Shown here: positions 6,242-14,917 of the stretch, piece by piece
Position numbering within the stretch: position 1 is the stretch's first letter
How the letters are laid out: each line of letters starts with the position of its first letter
Assembly (NCBI GenBank): GCA_964472545.1
Contig: CAYYNP010000207.1
Location: 1-18,008 of the forward strand
Length of the DNA: 18,008 nt
Source of the DNA: CAYYNP01 sp964472545
GTDB taxonomy: Bacteria > Planctomycetota > Planctomycetia > Pirellulales > Thermoguttaceae
Direction: 5' to 3'
Notes under the pieces: generated by a model
Databases searched by the model: none
Told to the model about the DNA's origin: nothing
Seen by the model: the letters and a program-made list of their open reading frames with translations, nothing else
Program-made: the position numbers and the translations under genes

Positions 6242-8887
6242 CTATCTTGGGAAGTCTGCACCGCCAACGCTCGCCGGGGTGCTTGGTACAGGAGCCACGG
6301 GCCAGGAACCGTCCTCGCGTCGAGCGACGGGCACAGAGACGCCCTCGGACGGAATGCCGTCTGCCAAATCCGCCCAACTGACGGGGATCACCGGGGGCAG
6401 CGGTACCTCCTCCGGGGCGGGATCGTCGATACCGGCCGGCGCAGCGTGGCCTGAGCCGTCGATCGGACGCTCGACCCAGCGGCCCTCCGGATCGAGCTGC
6501 ATGATGCCCAGTTCTCGGTAGAGTCGCATCCGCGCGGCGTAGTAGCTAAGCCAGGCGTTGAGGAAGCTGTTCTGCGTCTCGCGCAACGATGTCTGGGCCG
6601 ACAGCAGATAGAGCGCCGTGGTCTCGTTGATCGCACCGCGCGAACCGGGCTGCGGAGCGTGCTGTGGCGGATTCAGTGAGCGTTGCGTTTGATCGACGCG
6701 TCGAATCGCGATCGTGACGGCGCGGCGCTGAATCTCGAGGTTCTGGCGAAGCTGTTCGATCTGTCGCAGCAACGCGCGGAGCCCCAGATGGAGCGAGTCT
6801 CGCGATTGGATGAAGTCGCGGCGACTCCGTTGATACTCGATCAGCGACTCGCGATAGGCGTTTCGTTCGAGCAATCGCGTGAAGGGTGCATCGAATTCCA
6901 GCCCCAGCCGTAGGCTTCCCGTCGGCGCACGAAAGCTGACGGGGTTGTTCCGCGCCGTGCGAATATCGCCGCTCGCCGTGACGTTCAGTACGGATTGCAG
7001 CGCGTCGGCGTTGAACTGGATCCATCGCCAACGATCGACCAGCGCCGCCCGCCCGTTCATGAAATCCAGGCGGTTTGCCAGCGCAATCTGTAGCGCCGCG
7101 TCGGAGTCCAGCTCGAGCGAATCGACGGTCACGGTCTCCAGACGCGCCCGCGCCGGAACCACGGCCGCACCCTGGACGAGCAGCAGGTAATCCGCGATCC
7201 ACGAGATGAGTTGCGTTTCCGTCTCGCGCCGCGATTGCTCGGAGAGTTCGTCGCGGAGCCTTTGCAGCTCGGCTGTCGCCGCGTCGAAGTCCCGCTGCAG
7301 GTCCGCCACCATCTTGCCGAGTCGACCTCTGTCGTGCCGGAAGCGTTCTCGCTGCTCGTCGGTCATTATCCGTTCGCGCTTCGGCATCACCTGATCCATG
7401 CGCGCGAGGTCCTCCAGCGTACCGACGATCAGGTTCCGGACCGGCTCGACGAGCTTGGAAGCGTCGTCTAGTGTCCGTCGGATGACGGCCACTTCCGGAG
7501 CGTCCGGCATGCCGGCCACGCGCCGCTGCAATTGGACGATCCGTTCCTGGATTTCGGTGATCTCGCGAGGAACGAGTTGAAACTGGCGGACCAGGCTGTC
7601 GTCTAATTCGATGGGAAGATCCGGCGGCAGGCCGAGCGTATCGGTCTTGAAGTGGTCGAGCGCTAGGTCGAACGAATTGCGGCGGGAGAGCAGATTGGCT
7701 CGCTCGGCTTCGACGCTCTGGCGAAACTGGTCGACTTGGACCAGGCCGATCGAGTCGGCTTCGTAAAGGGCTTCCAAGCGGTCGCGGGTCCGCAGTTGCA
7801 GACTGAGGTTGTCTTCAGAGTTGCGGATCTGCTGGAGCTGTTGCAGCAGCCCGAGATAGCCGCCCACACCGCCCTGTCCGGAATACGACTGGAGGTTTGT
7901 CCCCCCACCGCTCCGCTGCGGCCCGGTCACGCCGAGTTCGCCGATGGCGACTTGGGTGTAGAACCCCTCTCGGAATTGGCCGTAGGCCCGCAGATTGGCC
8001 AGCAGCTTTCGCTCCTCAAACGTTAGTTGTTCCAGGGCCACGTCCTTGCCCGCTCCGCGCAGCAACGGCTGGATGAAGGAGAAATTCGCCAGCGACGAGG
8101 CCAGGTTTGCGTCGCCGCCGGTGAATTCAAACACGAACGAGTTGGCGAAGCCGACCAGCAATTCACCGGCCGAGGCAAACCGTCGCCGTGCCAGCAAGGC
8201 CGGGTCGGCCCCGAACGGCCTGCCCGCCGTCACCCGATTGTTTTCGACCCCCGCGCCTTCGATCGCTTCGGTGACGATAAACCGCCGGAAGATCGGGCTA
8301 TAGGCCAATCCTGCCGGAATCAGCGATCCGTTGTGGGAGTATCGGGCGTCGTATCCGCCGAAGAACTGCGTATCCAAGCGGAACCGCTCCGCCGAAACGT
8401 CCAGAGCGGACAGGTAGAGCGTCTCCAGTTGACGTTGGTTCAGCGGCGAATGTACGTAGGCTAGCTGGACTGCGGAGTCGACGTCGAGTTTGACGGCACC
8501 GTTTTCGTCGATCTCGGCGTATTCGGCGAGCATCTCATGCCAGGCGGGGTTTTCCAACTCGCGGCGAGTGCCGTTGCAGTACCAGTGCTTCCATCCCTGC
8601 TTCCCGTCGACGCACTGCATGTAGCGGTGCGAACCCGGATCGTCCGGCGGCATCGGCGGCCGGTCGGGATCGTAAACGTCGTAGTACCGGCTGCGGCGAT
8701 CGATCTCGATTTGGTAGTCGCTTATGCACCAGCGCGGGTCGACGTTTCGCTCGGCGATCACATGGTACGCGTCGCGATCCGCCTCCACACGGTGCTTCGT
8801 CCGCGAGCATCCGCAGGCAGCGATCACGGCCGCGGCCGCAAGAACAAACATCACCCACACGGGGCGAACATTGGGAGCAATGGGCAT
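6242..8887 (-). CDS. Oversized TolC-family outer-membrane efflux lipoprotein
   Basis: This is a probable outer-membrane channel for the tripartite exporter encoded downstream. With ATG 8887 it has 881 residues; ATG 8932 would add 15. The 8887 start gives a normal lipoprotein signal with lipobox I22-A23-A24-C25 (MFVLAAAAVIAACGC). A polar N-terminal domain of about 100 residues carries DPDRPPMPPDDP, a motif I associate with planctomycete TolC-like proteins. The first OEP-type half begins at about 130 (LDVDSAVQLAYVHSPLNQRQ). A charged helical segment at about 440-560 (for example EITEIQERIVQLQRRV and MVADLQRDFDAATAELQRLR) separates it from a second half with DAALQIALANRLDFMNGRAA and a long hairpin (LLRQIEQLRQNLEIQRRAV). 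The C-terminus (RLYRELGIMQLDPEGRWVER) is typical of the family, followed by a Pro-rich tail. TolC is about 470-490 residues, so this one is nearly double in length. It lies 295 bases after the HzsA-like gene. Confidence 0.88.
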   Translation of the reverse strand: MPIAPNVRPVWVMFVLAAAAVIAACGCSRTKHRVEADRDAYHVIAERNVDPRWCISDYQIEIDRRSRYYDVYDPDRPPMPPDDPGSHRYMQCVDGKQGWKHWYCNGTRRELENPAWHEMLAEYAEIDENGAVKLDVDSAVQLAYVHSPLNQRQLETLYLSALDVSAERFRLDTQFFGGYDARYSHNGSLIPAGLAYSPIFRRFIVTEAIEGAGVENNRVTAGRPFGADPALLARRRFASAGELLVGFANSFVFEFTGGDANLASSLANFSFIQPLLRGAGKDVALEQLTFEERKLLANLRAYGQFREGFYTQVAIGELGVTGPQRSGGGTNLQSYSGQGGVGGYLGLLQQLQQIRNSEDNLSLQLRTRDRLEALYEADSIGLVQVDQFRQSVEAERANLLSRRNSFDLALDHFKTDTLGLPPDLPIELDDSLVRQFQLVPREITEIQERIVQLQRRVAGMPDAPEVAVIRRTLDDASKLVEPVRNLIVGTLEDLARMDQVMPKRERIMTDEQRERFRHDRGRLGKMVADLQRDFDAATAELQRLRDELSEQSRRETETQLISWIADYLLLVQGAAVVPARARLETVTVDSLELDSDAALQIALANRLDFMNGRAALVDRWRWIQFNADALQSVLNVTASGDIRTARNNPVSFRAPTGSLRLGLEFDAPFTRLLERNAYRESLIEYQRSRRDFIQSRDSLHLGLRALLRQIEQLRQNLEIQRRAVTIAIRRVDQTQRSLNPPQHAPQPGSRGAINETTALYLLSAQTSLRETQNSFLNAWLSYYAARMRLYRELGIMQLDPEGRWVERPIDGSGHAAPAGIDDPAPEEVPLPPVIPVSWADLADGIPSEGVSVPVARREDGSWPVAPVPSTPASVGGADFPR

Positions 8888-8952
8888 TGACGGGGTTCCG
8901 ATGACCCGATGGGAGGCACAACGCTCGGGCATAGCAGTGCGGCAGGTTCCAC
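8851..8952 (-). other. Possible 33-codon leader ORF overlapping the TolC-like start
   Basis: A GTG at 8952-8950 is preceded at 6 bases by GGAGGAGG, the best Shine-Dalgarno-like sequence in this intergenic region. The frame it opens (starting MEPAALLCPSVVPP, GTG read as Met) is not that of the TolC-like gene and stops at TGA 8853-8851, inside the lipoprotein signal sequence. It could be a translated leader that couples to the downstream gene, a sign of a frameshift at the start of the TolC-like gene, or chance. There is no homology evidence for the peptide. Confidence 0.2.
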
Positions 8953-9182
8953 TTAGTTCCTCCTCCGGTGATAATCGTTATGCGGGATGTGCTGACTGTA
9001 ACGAAGACCGTTTGGTAGCCGTCGTGCGGATTGGGCTGACTTTGACGAATTTGCCGAAGATGCCGACGGCCCGAGGGTATTGTCTTCTTCACCTTCACAG
9101 CGACGTGCAGCAGATATCTCCAAGTGATTGCTCGACTTGCGCAGTGTGCGGCGTGATGCGGCGCGCCGTCGACCGGATCGAT
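8953..9182. other. Intergenic region upstream of the TolC-like gene
   Basis: This stretch carries no coding sequence I can support. On the minus strand it contains ATAACGATTAT, a short AT-rich palindrome at about 8971-8982, just upstream of the GGAGGAGG site. It could be part of a promoter, but no good -35/-10 pair was found. Confidence 0.3.
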
Positions 9183-12100
9183 CTAGCGGACGTCGGCTCG
9201 ACGGGCGTCGGGGGCAAGCAATTCAAACACGCCGGGCTCGTGCCGCTGAACCACACCCGACTCGAGCGTTCGGAGAATCTCACGGTAATCGGGGTCGTTC
9301 TTGTCCCGGAAGACGGCCACCCCGTTAGCCTCGACACACAGCCCCCAGCCATCCGCGTCGGCTGCCAAGGGGGCCTGCAACGCGGCGCTGCTTCGGGGAT
9401 GCGTGAGATTCAAGTGCCTCACGCGCATGCCGCTTTCGGTGATGCCCCACTGCCCGGGCCGTGGGCCGCTATGGACGTGAATGCTGAATGAATCGAGAAA
9501 GTCGGGCGTGTCGGGTCGGCCGGGTTTGTCGTGACAGCTTGCACACCGACGGTCGTAAACCGCCTCGAGCGTCGTTCGTGCCTCTTGCGAGAGTACCGAA
9601 GGCGAGCCCTGATCGTAGTGACCGTAAAACGGAATGTTCGAATCGATCCACAAGAAGACTCTCTGCTTCTCTTCTGCGCCGAGCACCGTCTGGGCGTGCT
9701 CGGCGTCGTCGAGGTAGCGAGTCAGCTTGCTGAGCACCGAGCCACGGCTGAGCGGTGCTTGCTGGTCGTAGTCGGAATTGAGTTGCATGAACGTGCGGCC
9801 CTTGCCGGGCATAAAATCGACCAGCCCCTTGTCGGCCAACTCCATGTACGACATGTTGAAAACCGTGGTCCGATCGCCGGAGAGGTTCAACCGGCCGTCG
9901 GGCGTTGCTCCGCCATGGCAGCCGGCACAGTGCTTGTCGAAGACCGGCTGCACGACGCTCTCGTATTCGAGGATTCCCCGCGTGCCCCATTCGGGAAGCT
10001 GCGGCCGAACCGGCGGTCGGCGGGCTGCCAGCGGCGTGGCGTCCTGCGGAAACGGGGCCCGGGCGCCGGCGCCCTGCTCGTGACAGCCGATGCAACTTCG
10101 CCGTTCCCCGGGCATTACGTGGAAATCGGAACCCTGGGTCATCAACATCTTGCCGTCGCGATCGAGCACGTGGAAGTAGAGGCTCCGCAGCGCCGGCACC
10201 TGGAAATGCGCCGAACCGTCCGCCTCGACCGGCACGAATCCCAGCAAGCGGTTGACGTAGAAGAACGCGCCGAGTCCCATCGCGCCGCCTCGTGCCCGGG
10301 TCTCGGGCACCTGCTCCATCACCGCGATCTGCGCGATACGGCCCCGCTCGATCGAGCCCTCAAGGCCGCGGTAGACGTCTTGCAGCAGGAGCGTTCCCGG
10401 TCGCGACCAATCGGGATCGCTCAACAGTCGACGCTGCATGTCTTCAGGCTCCCATGCCGCGGCGGCGCCCCGCTCCGGCACGACCGGCGGACGTTCGCGC
10501 GCAACCAGCGGTTGCGGGAAGACGGCGGCCAGCCCGTCGGCCGGCTCGTAGAGGCACTTCCGATTGCCGTAGCGGTCCAGCAGATAGACGCCCGTCGGAC
10601 GGTCTTCGTGGCCCGCGTAGGACACGAGGAAGAGTTGCTCGCAGAGCGGATAGGGATCCTGGAACTGCTCGGGCGTGGCGAGATCGGCCACGCTGGCCGT
10701 ATCGTGCGTGATCCGCTGGAAACCGACGCCGTCGCCCGCCTCGCGCCCCATGCCGCCGTGGATCAGCCCGACCAGGCCGGCGTTGTTGGTGTGGTGCGAT
10801 CCGAAGATGCAGACCATTTCGGGGCGGCCGGGGATCTGCCGCGGACGATAGAACGCGAACGGATCGATGATCGTATTGCCGAAGACGAGATCCAACGCCG
10901 TGCCGTCGGGGTTTTGCGTCCAGATGCCGTGGCGGCTGAAGACGTCCTTGTTCACTCCGTAATCCCAGCGGGCAAAGACCACGCATCCGTCGTCGGTCAC
11001 CTGGGGGTGATTGTCGATGGTCAAGTTGGCCGATACCAGCCGGCGATTCTCCCCGTTGCGATCGACCGTAAACAACAAGCGCCGCGGCGCCCCCGACTTG
11101 CAGGGCGATGTGCCGGGCGAGTCGTCGAAGAAGACGATTCGACCGCTGGGCAACTCCGCGGGCGACTGGCCCGAGGTGATCGGCCGGAAATCCTGCCCGT
11201 CGATACCCACGCGGCTGATCGTGCCCCCGCCGCCAATCAGCACGGTCCGGGCGTCCCAAGAGAGGTTGATATCGTGGGCCTTCAAGTTGGTGTCGTGATA
11301 AATCGTACGCAGCCGCCGACGGGCCGGGTCGAAGGCGCAAATGCTGGCGGGACCGGCACCTGAAGTCGTGTATTGCATCGAGTCGTGCCCATATCGCGGC
11401 CGCTTTAGAAACAGGATCTCCGGAAGACGGCAGATGGCGCCGGCCCAGTGGGCTTCCAGCTTCTCCCCGGCCGCCAAGACGTCCTCGACATGGGGATCGT
11501 CCTCCTCGACAATGCGATCGAGCAGAGCGGTGACTCCCCGCTCGAGTTCGCCGAGGCTGGCAAGGTACGTCCGGGCTTCCTCGGAGGTCGAATACGACCG
11601 AAGTCTCTGCTCCATCACGGTAACGACCGAGCCGTCCTCTTGACGAACGCCGCTCTCGATGCCAGGCATGGGGGTCATGCTGAAGCGCAGATCCAGCAGG
11701 CGCTCGAGCGTCTCGCGGTAACGTTCTGTTTCCGGAAAGGCCCGCTGCTGCTCCGATTGCCCCTCTCGAAACCAGGGGCGTTCCGTCTCGGGATACGGCT
11801 CGAACCACCGTGTGGCCGGGCCGTCGACGGCGCTGGTGCGAGGGCTCGGGTGCAATCCCGTCACGGCGAACGAGAAGCCGTAGGAATGCCGATTGTTGGT
11901 GATTTTGGCCAGAAAGTGATTCACGCCCCCGCGCAGCGCGAGCTTGACCTGCGACGGAACGTCGGTCTTCCCTTGCCATACTTGCACCGGTTCGCCGTTG
12001 AGAAAACACCTCAGTCGGGCGCGGTAGCGCCAAGATTCCCGTTCCGGCCAGTGGCCACGCCAGGCCGGTTGCCACGATTCCTCCGGAGCGCGCACACGGA

Positions 12101-12695
12101 AATCGAGCAGAATCTCGATCGGCTGCTCCGCACGGATCGCCCGATAAACGTATTGCGACTCACCGGCCGACGGCGCCGGACCACGCGGCAGATTGCAGAG
12201 ATATCCGTCGACCCACTGCTGCCGGGCTTGCCAGCGCCGCTTGGCATGGGGCGTGGCCGGGAAGTTGGGGGCCGGGTAATCTCGATCGAGCTGCGGCGCG
12301 CCGTCGGCGAGCGTGTCGCGTTCGACGTCGAAGGTGTGGGCGAACGACGAATCGGTATTCTTGACCCAATTCAACTGCGGCGGCAAGTCGCGGAACGGGC
12401 CGATGCGATACCATTGCCCCAGCCGCACGCCGGCTTCGTCCAAACGCGTCTTCCAACTCCGATCGATGTACCGCTGCTGCAACAACTGCCTTTGGATCAC
12501 CTGGCAAGCGTCAAGCACGTCCCGACTGACGGACGCGGGGGGCTTTGTCGTCTCCGCCCCCACGCAGATACTGCCGCAGAGCAAGACCAAGAGGCATCGC
12601 CCGAGGTCCGCCAAGCCAAAAGCACACAGCGCGTGGGCTGGAAACCAAGTTCGTGATTCTGGGCCATCGCAACGGACCGATCGATAACACGGCAT
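9183..12695 (-). CDS. HzsA-like multihaem c-type cytochrome with beta-propeller
   Basis: This exported protein of about 1,170 residues resembles the hydrazine synthase alpha-subunit family found widely in non-anammox planctomycetes. Its reaction is unknown; electron transfer or redox catalysis in the periplasm is likely. ATG 12695 is preceded by GGAG at 9 bases, which supports this start over TTG 12704. The N-terminus is long for a signal peptide; the hydrophobic core is CLLVLLCGSICVGA. Residues about 55-270 form an all-beta region (RIGPFRDLPPQLNWV, GGVNHFLAKITNNRHSYGF). A central propeller follows with HDINLSWDARTVLIGGGG, TIDNHPQVTDDGCVVFARWD and IPGRPEMVCIFGSHHTNNAG. Haem motifs CIGCH at about 868, CAGCH at about 923 and CASCH at about 1051 lie in the C-terminal third. 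The stretch before the first (FVPVEADGSAHFQVPALRSL, DFHVMPGERRS) also recalls HzsA. Three CxxCH motifs and the length exceed the roughly 800-residue, two-haem HzsA. No other hydrazine synthase subunit is nearby. Confidence 0.85.
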   Translation of the reverse strand: MPCYRSVRCDGPESRTWFPAHALCAFGLADLGRCLLVLLCGSICVGAETTKPPASVSRDVLDACQVIQRQLLQQRYIDRSWKTRLDEAGVRLGQWYRIGPFRDLPPQLNWVKNTDSSFAHTFDVERDTLADGAPQLDRDYPAPNFPATPHAKRRWQARQQWVDGYLCNLPRGPAPSAGESQYVYRAIRAEQPIEILLDFRVRAPEESWQPAWRGHWPERESWRYRARLRCFLNGEPVQVWQGKTDVPSQVKLALRGGVNHFLAKITNNRHSYGFSFAVTGLHPSPRTSAVDGPATRWFEPYPETERPWFREGQSEQQRAFPETERYRETLERLLDLRFSMTPMPGIESGVRQEDGSVVTVMEQRLRSYSTSEEARTYLASLGELERGVTALLDRIVEEDDPHVEDVLAAGEKLEAHWAGAICRLPEILFLKRPRYGHDSMQYTTSGAGPASICAFDPARRRLRTIYHDTNLKAHDINLSWDARTVLIGGGGTISRVGIDGQDFRPITSGQSPAELPSGRIVFFDDSPGTSPCKSGAPRRLLFTVDRNGENRRLVSANLTIDNHPQVTDDGCVVFARWDYGVNKDVFSRHGIWTQNPDGTALDLVFGNTIIDPFAFYRPRQIPGRPEMVCIFGSHHTNNAGLVGLIHGGMGREAGDGVGFQRITHDTASVADLATPEQFQDPYPLCEQLFLVSYAGHEDRPTGVYLLDRYGNRKCLYEPADGLAAVFPQPLVARERPPVVPERGAAAAWEPEDMQRRLLSDPDWSRPGTLLLQDVYRGLEGSIERGRIAQIAVMEQVPETRARGGAMGLGAFFYVNRLLGFVPVEADGSAHFQVPALRSLYFHVLDRDGKMLMTQGSDFHVMPGERRSCIGCHEQGAGARAPFPQDATPLAARRPPVRPQLPEWGTRGILEYESVVQPVFDKHCAGCHGGATPDGRLNLSGDRTTVFNMSYMELADKGLVDFMPGKGRTFMQLNSDYDQQAPLSRGSVLSKLTRYLDDAEHAQTVLGAEEKQRVFLWIDSNIPFYGHYDQGSPSVLSQEARTTLEAVYDRRCASCHDKPGRPDTPDFLDSFSIHVHSGPRPGQWGITESGMRVRHLNLTHPRSSAALQAPLAADADGWGLCVEANGVAVFRDKNDPDYREILRTLESGVVQRHEPGVFELLAPDARRADVR

Positions 12696-12721
12696 GTATT
12701 TCAACTCCGTGATGAACCGGC

Positions 12722-12750
12722 GTTACTCTCTTGGTGCGACCGGTAGTCAA
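12722..12750 (-). promoter_or_regulatory. Weak sigma70-like promoter candidate before the HzsA-like gene
   Basis: On the minus strand TTGACT (12750-12745) is followed after exactly 17 bases by AGTAAC (12727-12722). The -35 box matches five of six consensus bases; the -10 box matches only three. It lies about 27 bases before ATG 12695, in the 150-base spacer after the symporter gene. Confidence 0.25.
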
Positions 12751-12848
12751 TCCAGCCCCGGATCACGCCCTATCTTAGCATCGTGTTCCGCGGTTTCTAG
12801 CGCCCGGTACATCTCTTGATGCGCTTTTCGCCGATCGCTCTCTCGCCC

Positions 12849-14637
12849 TTACCATAGCCAAACCATAAGCAGTCCCATCAACACCATCGCAACGAGTTCG
12901 AAGGTCGTGGGGTGTGAATACCAGGGTGTGTTAGGCCGTACGCCGCAGGCGCCGCGCGTGAGATTGTCGGTCCGAATCCGCGAATCGGCGGGAATCGCAG
13001 CCGCAAGCTCTCGGACCTCTTCGGGTGTGCCCGAGCGGCCGAGGTCGTGCACGGTGAGTTTACCGGCCAAGTCGTCCTTGGCGATCGGCCCGCGCAAAGC
13101 ATTCTCCGCCAGGCTCCAGACCACCATGGCAATCCAAGCGGCAGCGAAGACCCAAAACGGCCGCCACTGAGCCTGGGCCAGGAACGTGGGCAGTGACGCC
13201 CCGAAGAACCAGACCGCCTCGCCGTCGCCGATCGGCAGCGGGTGGGGGCGCGGGGGCGGGGGGGGCGCGGCGCCGGGGGCCGCGGGCGCGGCCGCCGGGG
13301 GGGAGCGGCAGCGGTTCCCCCCCCAGAACCCGTCCGGCCCCAACGCCGATGCCCCCGAGCACGGCCGCCGTGCCGGCACCACGGCTGACCCAACGAAACC
13401 AGGCGCCTCCCAAGTACGGGACCGTCAAAGGCAGGAAGAACGTCCCGGTAAACGTCACATAGAACGGGATCATGCCGCCGTAACGTTCGATGAGCATGGC
13501 GAAGGCGGTCCCACAGACGATGGCGGCGGCAGCGAAGAGCCGAGTGGCCATCAGCCGCCTGCGGTCGGGCATGTCCTTACGCCGCAGCATGCGGAAGACG
13601 TCGACGGTCATTAGCCCCGCGATGGCCGTACCGATACCTGCCGCGGTCGACATACTGGCCACGGTCAAGGCAGCTACGGCCAACCCCAACAGTCCCTCGG
13701 GCAGGTAACGCTTCATCAGCAACGGGAAGACGGCGTCGGTCTGCTCGCCGGCCAGATCGGGCAGCACGTCGATCGCCATCAGCCCCACCAGGATCGAGGC
13801 CCCGGTGATCAAGCACCACGGCAACAGGCTCACCACGGTTCCCTTGCGGGCGTCGGCTTCCGAGGCGGCGCCGACGATCCGTTGGGCGACGGTTTGATTG
13901 ACCAGCGGATACGTCACCAACGTGAGGATCAATCCCCACACGTAGACTCCGCCGGGCACGCCCGGCTGGTCGTGGCCGCTGAGGCGAAACAGGTTCTCAT
14001 GCTCGGCTGCGCGGCGGCAGAAGTTCTGCCAGCCGCCGATGTCGGCGAACGTGTAGCCGAACACCAGCGCTGCCGTCAACAGCATGAGTCCGACTTGCGG
14101 AATGGCCGCCATCACCACGCCGAGTTGTCCGCTGGTGAACACGTACAACAGCGACAGGCCCATAGCCACCCAAATCCCGTCCCAACGCTTCATCCCCAGG
14201 ATCTCTTGGAAGATCATGGCCAGGGCGTAGACGACCAGCGCCATGGCCACGAACCGATAGAGCGTTTGCAGCACGGCGCTGAGCAGGCGCAACACGGGGC
14301 CGAATCGAAGCTCCAGATACTCGGCGTTGGTGTAGACTCCCGTGCGATACAACAGCGGCGCCACGTAGCGCGAAAGCGCCAACGAGCCGATGGCCAAACC
14401 CCACCACGTGAAACCCATTTGGGCCAGTCCGGTGCGGTAGCCGGCACCGCTGATGGCCACGAAGTCGTTGGCGTCGACCGCGTCGGCCGACTGGGAGACA
14501 CCGATCTGCCACCACCGCAATCGCCGCCCGGCCAACAGATAGTCTCGCGTGTTGCCCGCCGAGCGCCGAAAATGGACGCCCAGGGCACTGGTCCCCACGA
14601 CCCATACGCCGATCACCGTCCAGTCGATCCACGTCAT
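12849..14637 (-). CDS. Sodium:solute symporter (SSS family), interrupted by a frameshift
   Basis: This is an inner-membrane Na+-coupled transporter of the SGLT/PutP superfamily. The start at ATG 14637 (MTWIDWTVIGVWVVGTSALG) has AAGGA 9 bases upstream. The reading frame shows about a dozen hydrophobic segments. It includes the loop and TM1-type sequence DYLLAGRRLRWWQIGVSQSA, then AISGAGYRTGL and NAEYLELRFGPVLRLLSAVL, and a helix with ASMSTAAGIGTAIAG at about 330 that fits the position of the Na2-site Ser/Thr pair. At 13240-13325 the frame is lost: read straight on, it continues to 13060 as Arg/Pro-rich nonsense, while the true C-terminus (DGEAVWFFGASLPTFLAQ, then WVFAAAWIAMVVWSLAENAL, ending LLMVWLW) continues in another frame to a stop at 12849. 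One extra base, or two missing, would explain it. Substrate unknown; the Gfo/Idh neighbour hints at a sugar or polyol. Confidence 0.85.
13240..13325. other. G/C-only homopolymer tract breaking the symporter frame
   Basis: This 86-base stretch is almost entirely G and C on either strand. It has runs of eight G (13258-13265), seven G (13297-13303) and eight C (13317-13324). Four or more G-runs close together near 13239-13265 fit a G-quadruplex pattern on the plus strand. Both frames give Pro/Arg/Ala/Gly-rich translations here that do not suit a membrane transporter. A sequencing or assembly error is the leading explanation; polymerase slippage in the living cell is the alternative. Confidence 0.8.
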
Positions 14638-14917
14638 AAATGAGCGTCCTTTACGACACCCCTCTTCGCCCTCACAGGGGAACCGGCAAGATACTCCCGC
14701 ACGCTGCAAACGTCAACCAACACACGAGTTACGCACCGGCAGCGGACGTCGACGCAGACGACCTGCCACGGTCACTTCCCGTGCCCGGCCGCTTCCGAGT
14801 GCCTTGCTCTATGCCGGGCGTCGGCCGACCGCTAGACTGACACGCAAGGTGAGCGTACACGGGTGGATATTCCTACGAGTGTGCGGCCTAACGTACCGTA
14901 TCAGCGCCGGAGGAGTC
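14638..14917. other. Divergent intergenic region between symporter and oxidoreductase
   Basis: These 280 bases separate genes read in opposite directions, so both should have promoters here. I see the ribosome binding sites at each end (AAGGA for the symporter, GGAGGAG at 14909-14915 for the oxidoreductase). A TAGACT hexamer at about 14834 is a weak -10 candidate for the plus strand. No convincing operator palindrome or gene was found. Confidence 0.4.

Noticed and set aside
9531..11363. A 610-codon open frame on the plus strand antisense to the HzsA-like gene
   Set aside because: It lies wholly inside a well-supported gene on the other strand. High GC makes stop codons rare, and the translation lacks any recognisable domain.
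9183..12695. A true hydrazine synthase and an anammox organism
   Set aside because: No beta/gamma subunit, hydrazine dehydrogenase or other anammox gene is seen, and the length and haem motif count differ from HzsA.
13060..13240. The Arg/Pro-rich C-terminus obtained by reading the symporter straight through
   Set aside because: The alternative frame gives a normal SSS C-terminus with membrane helices, so this reading is a frameshift artefact.
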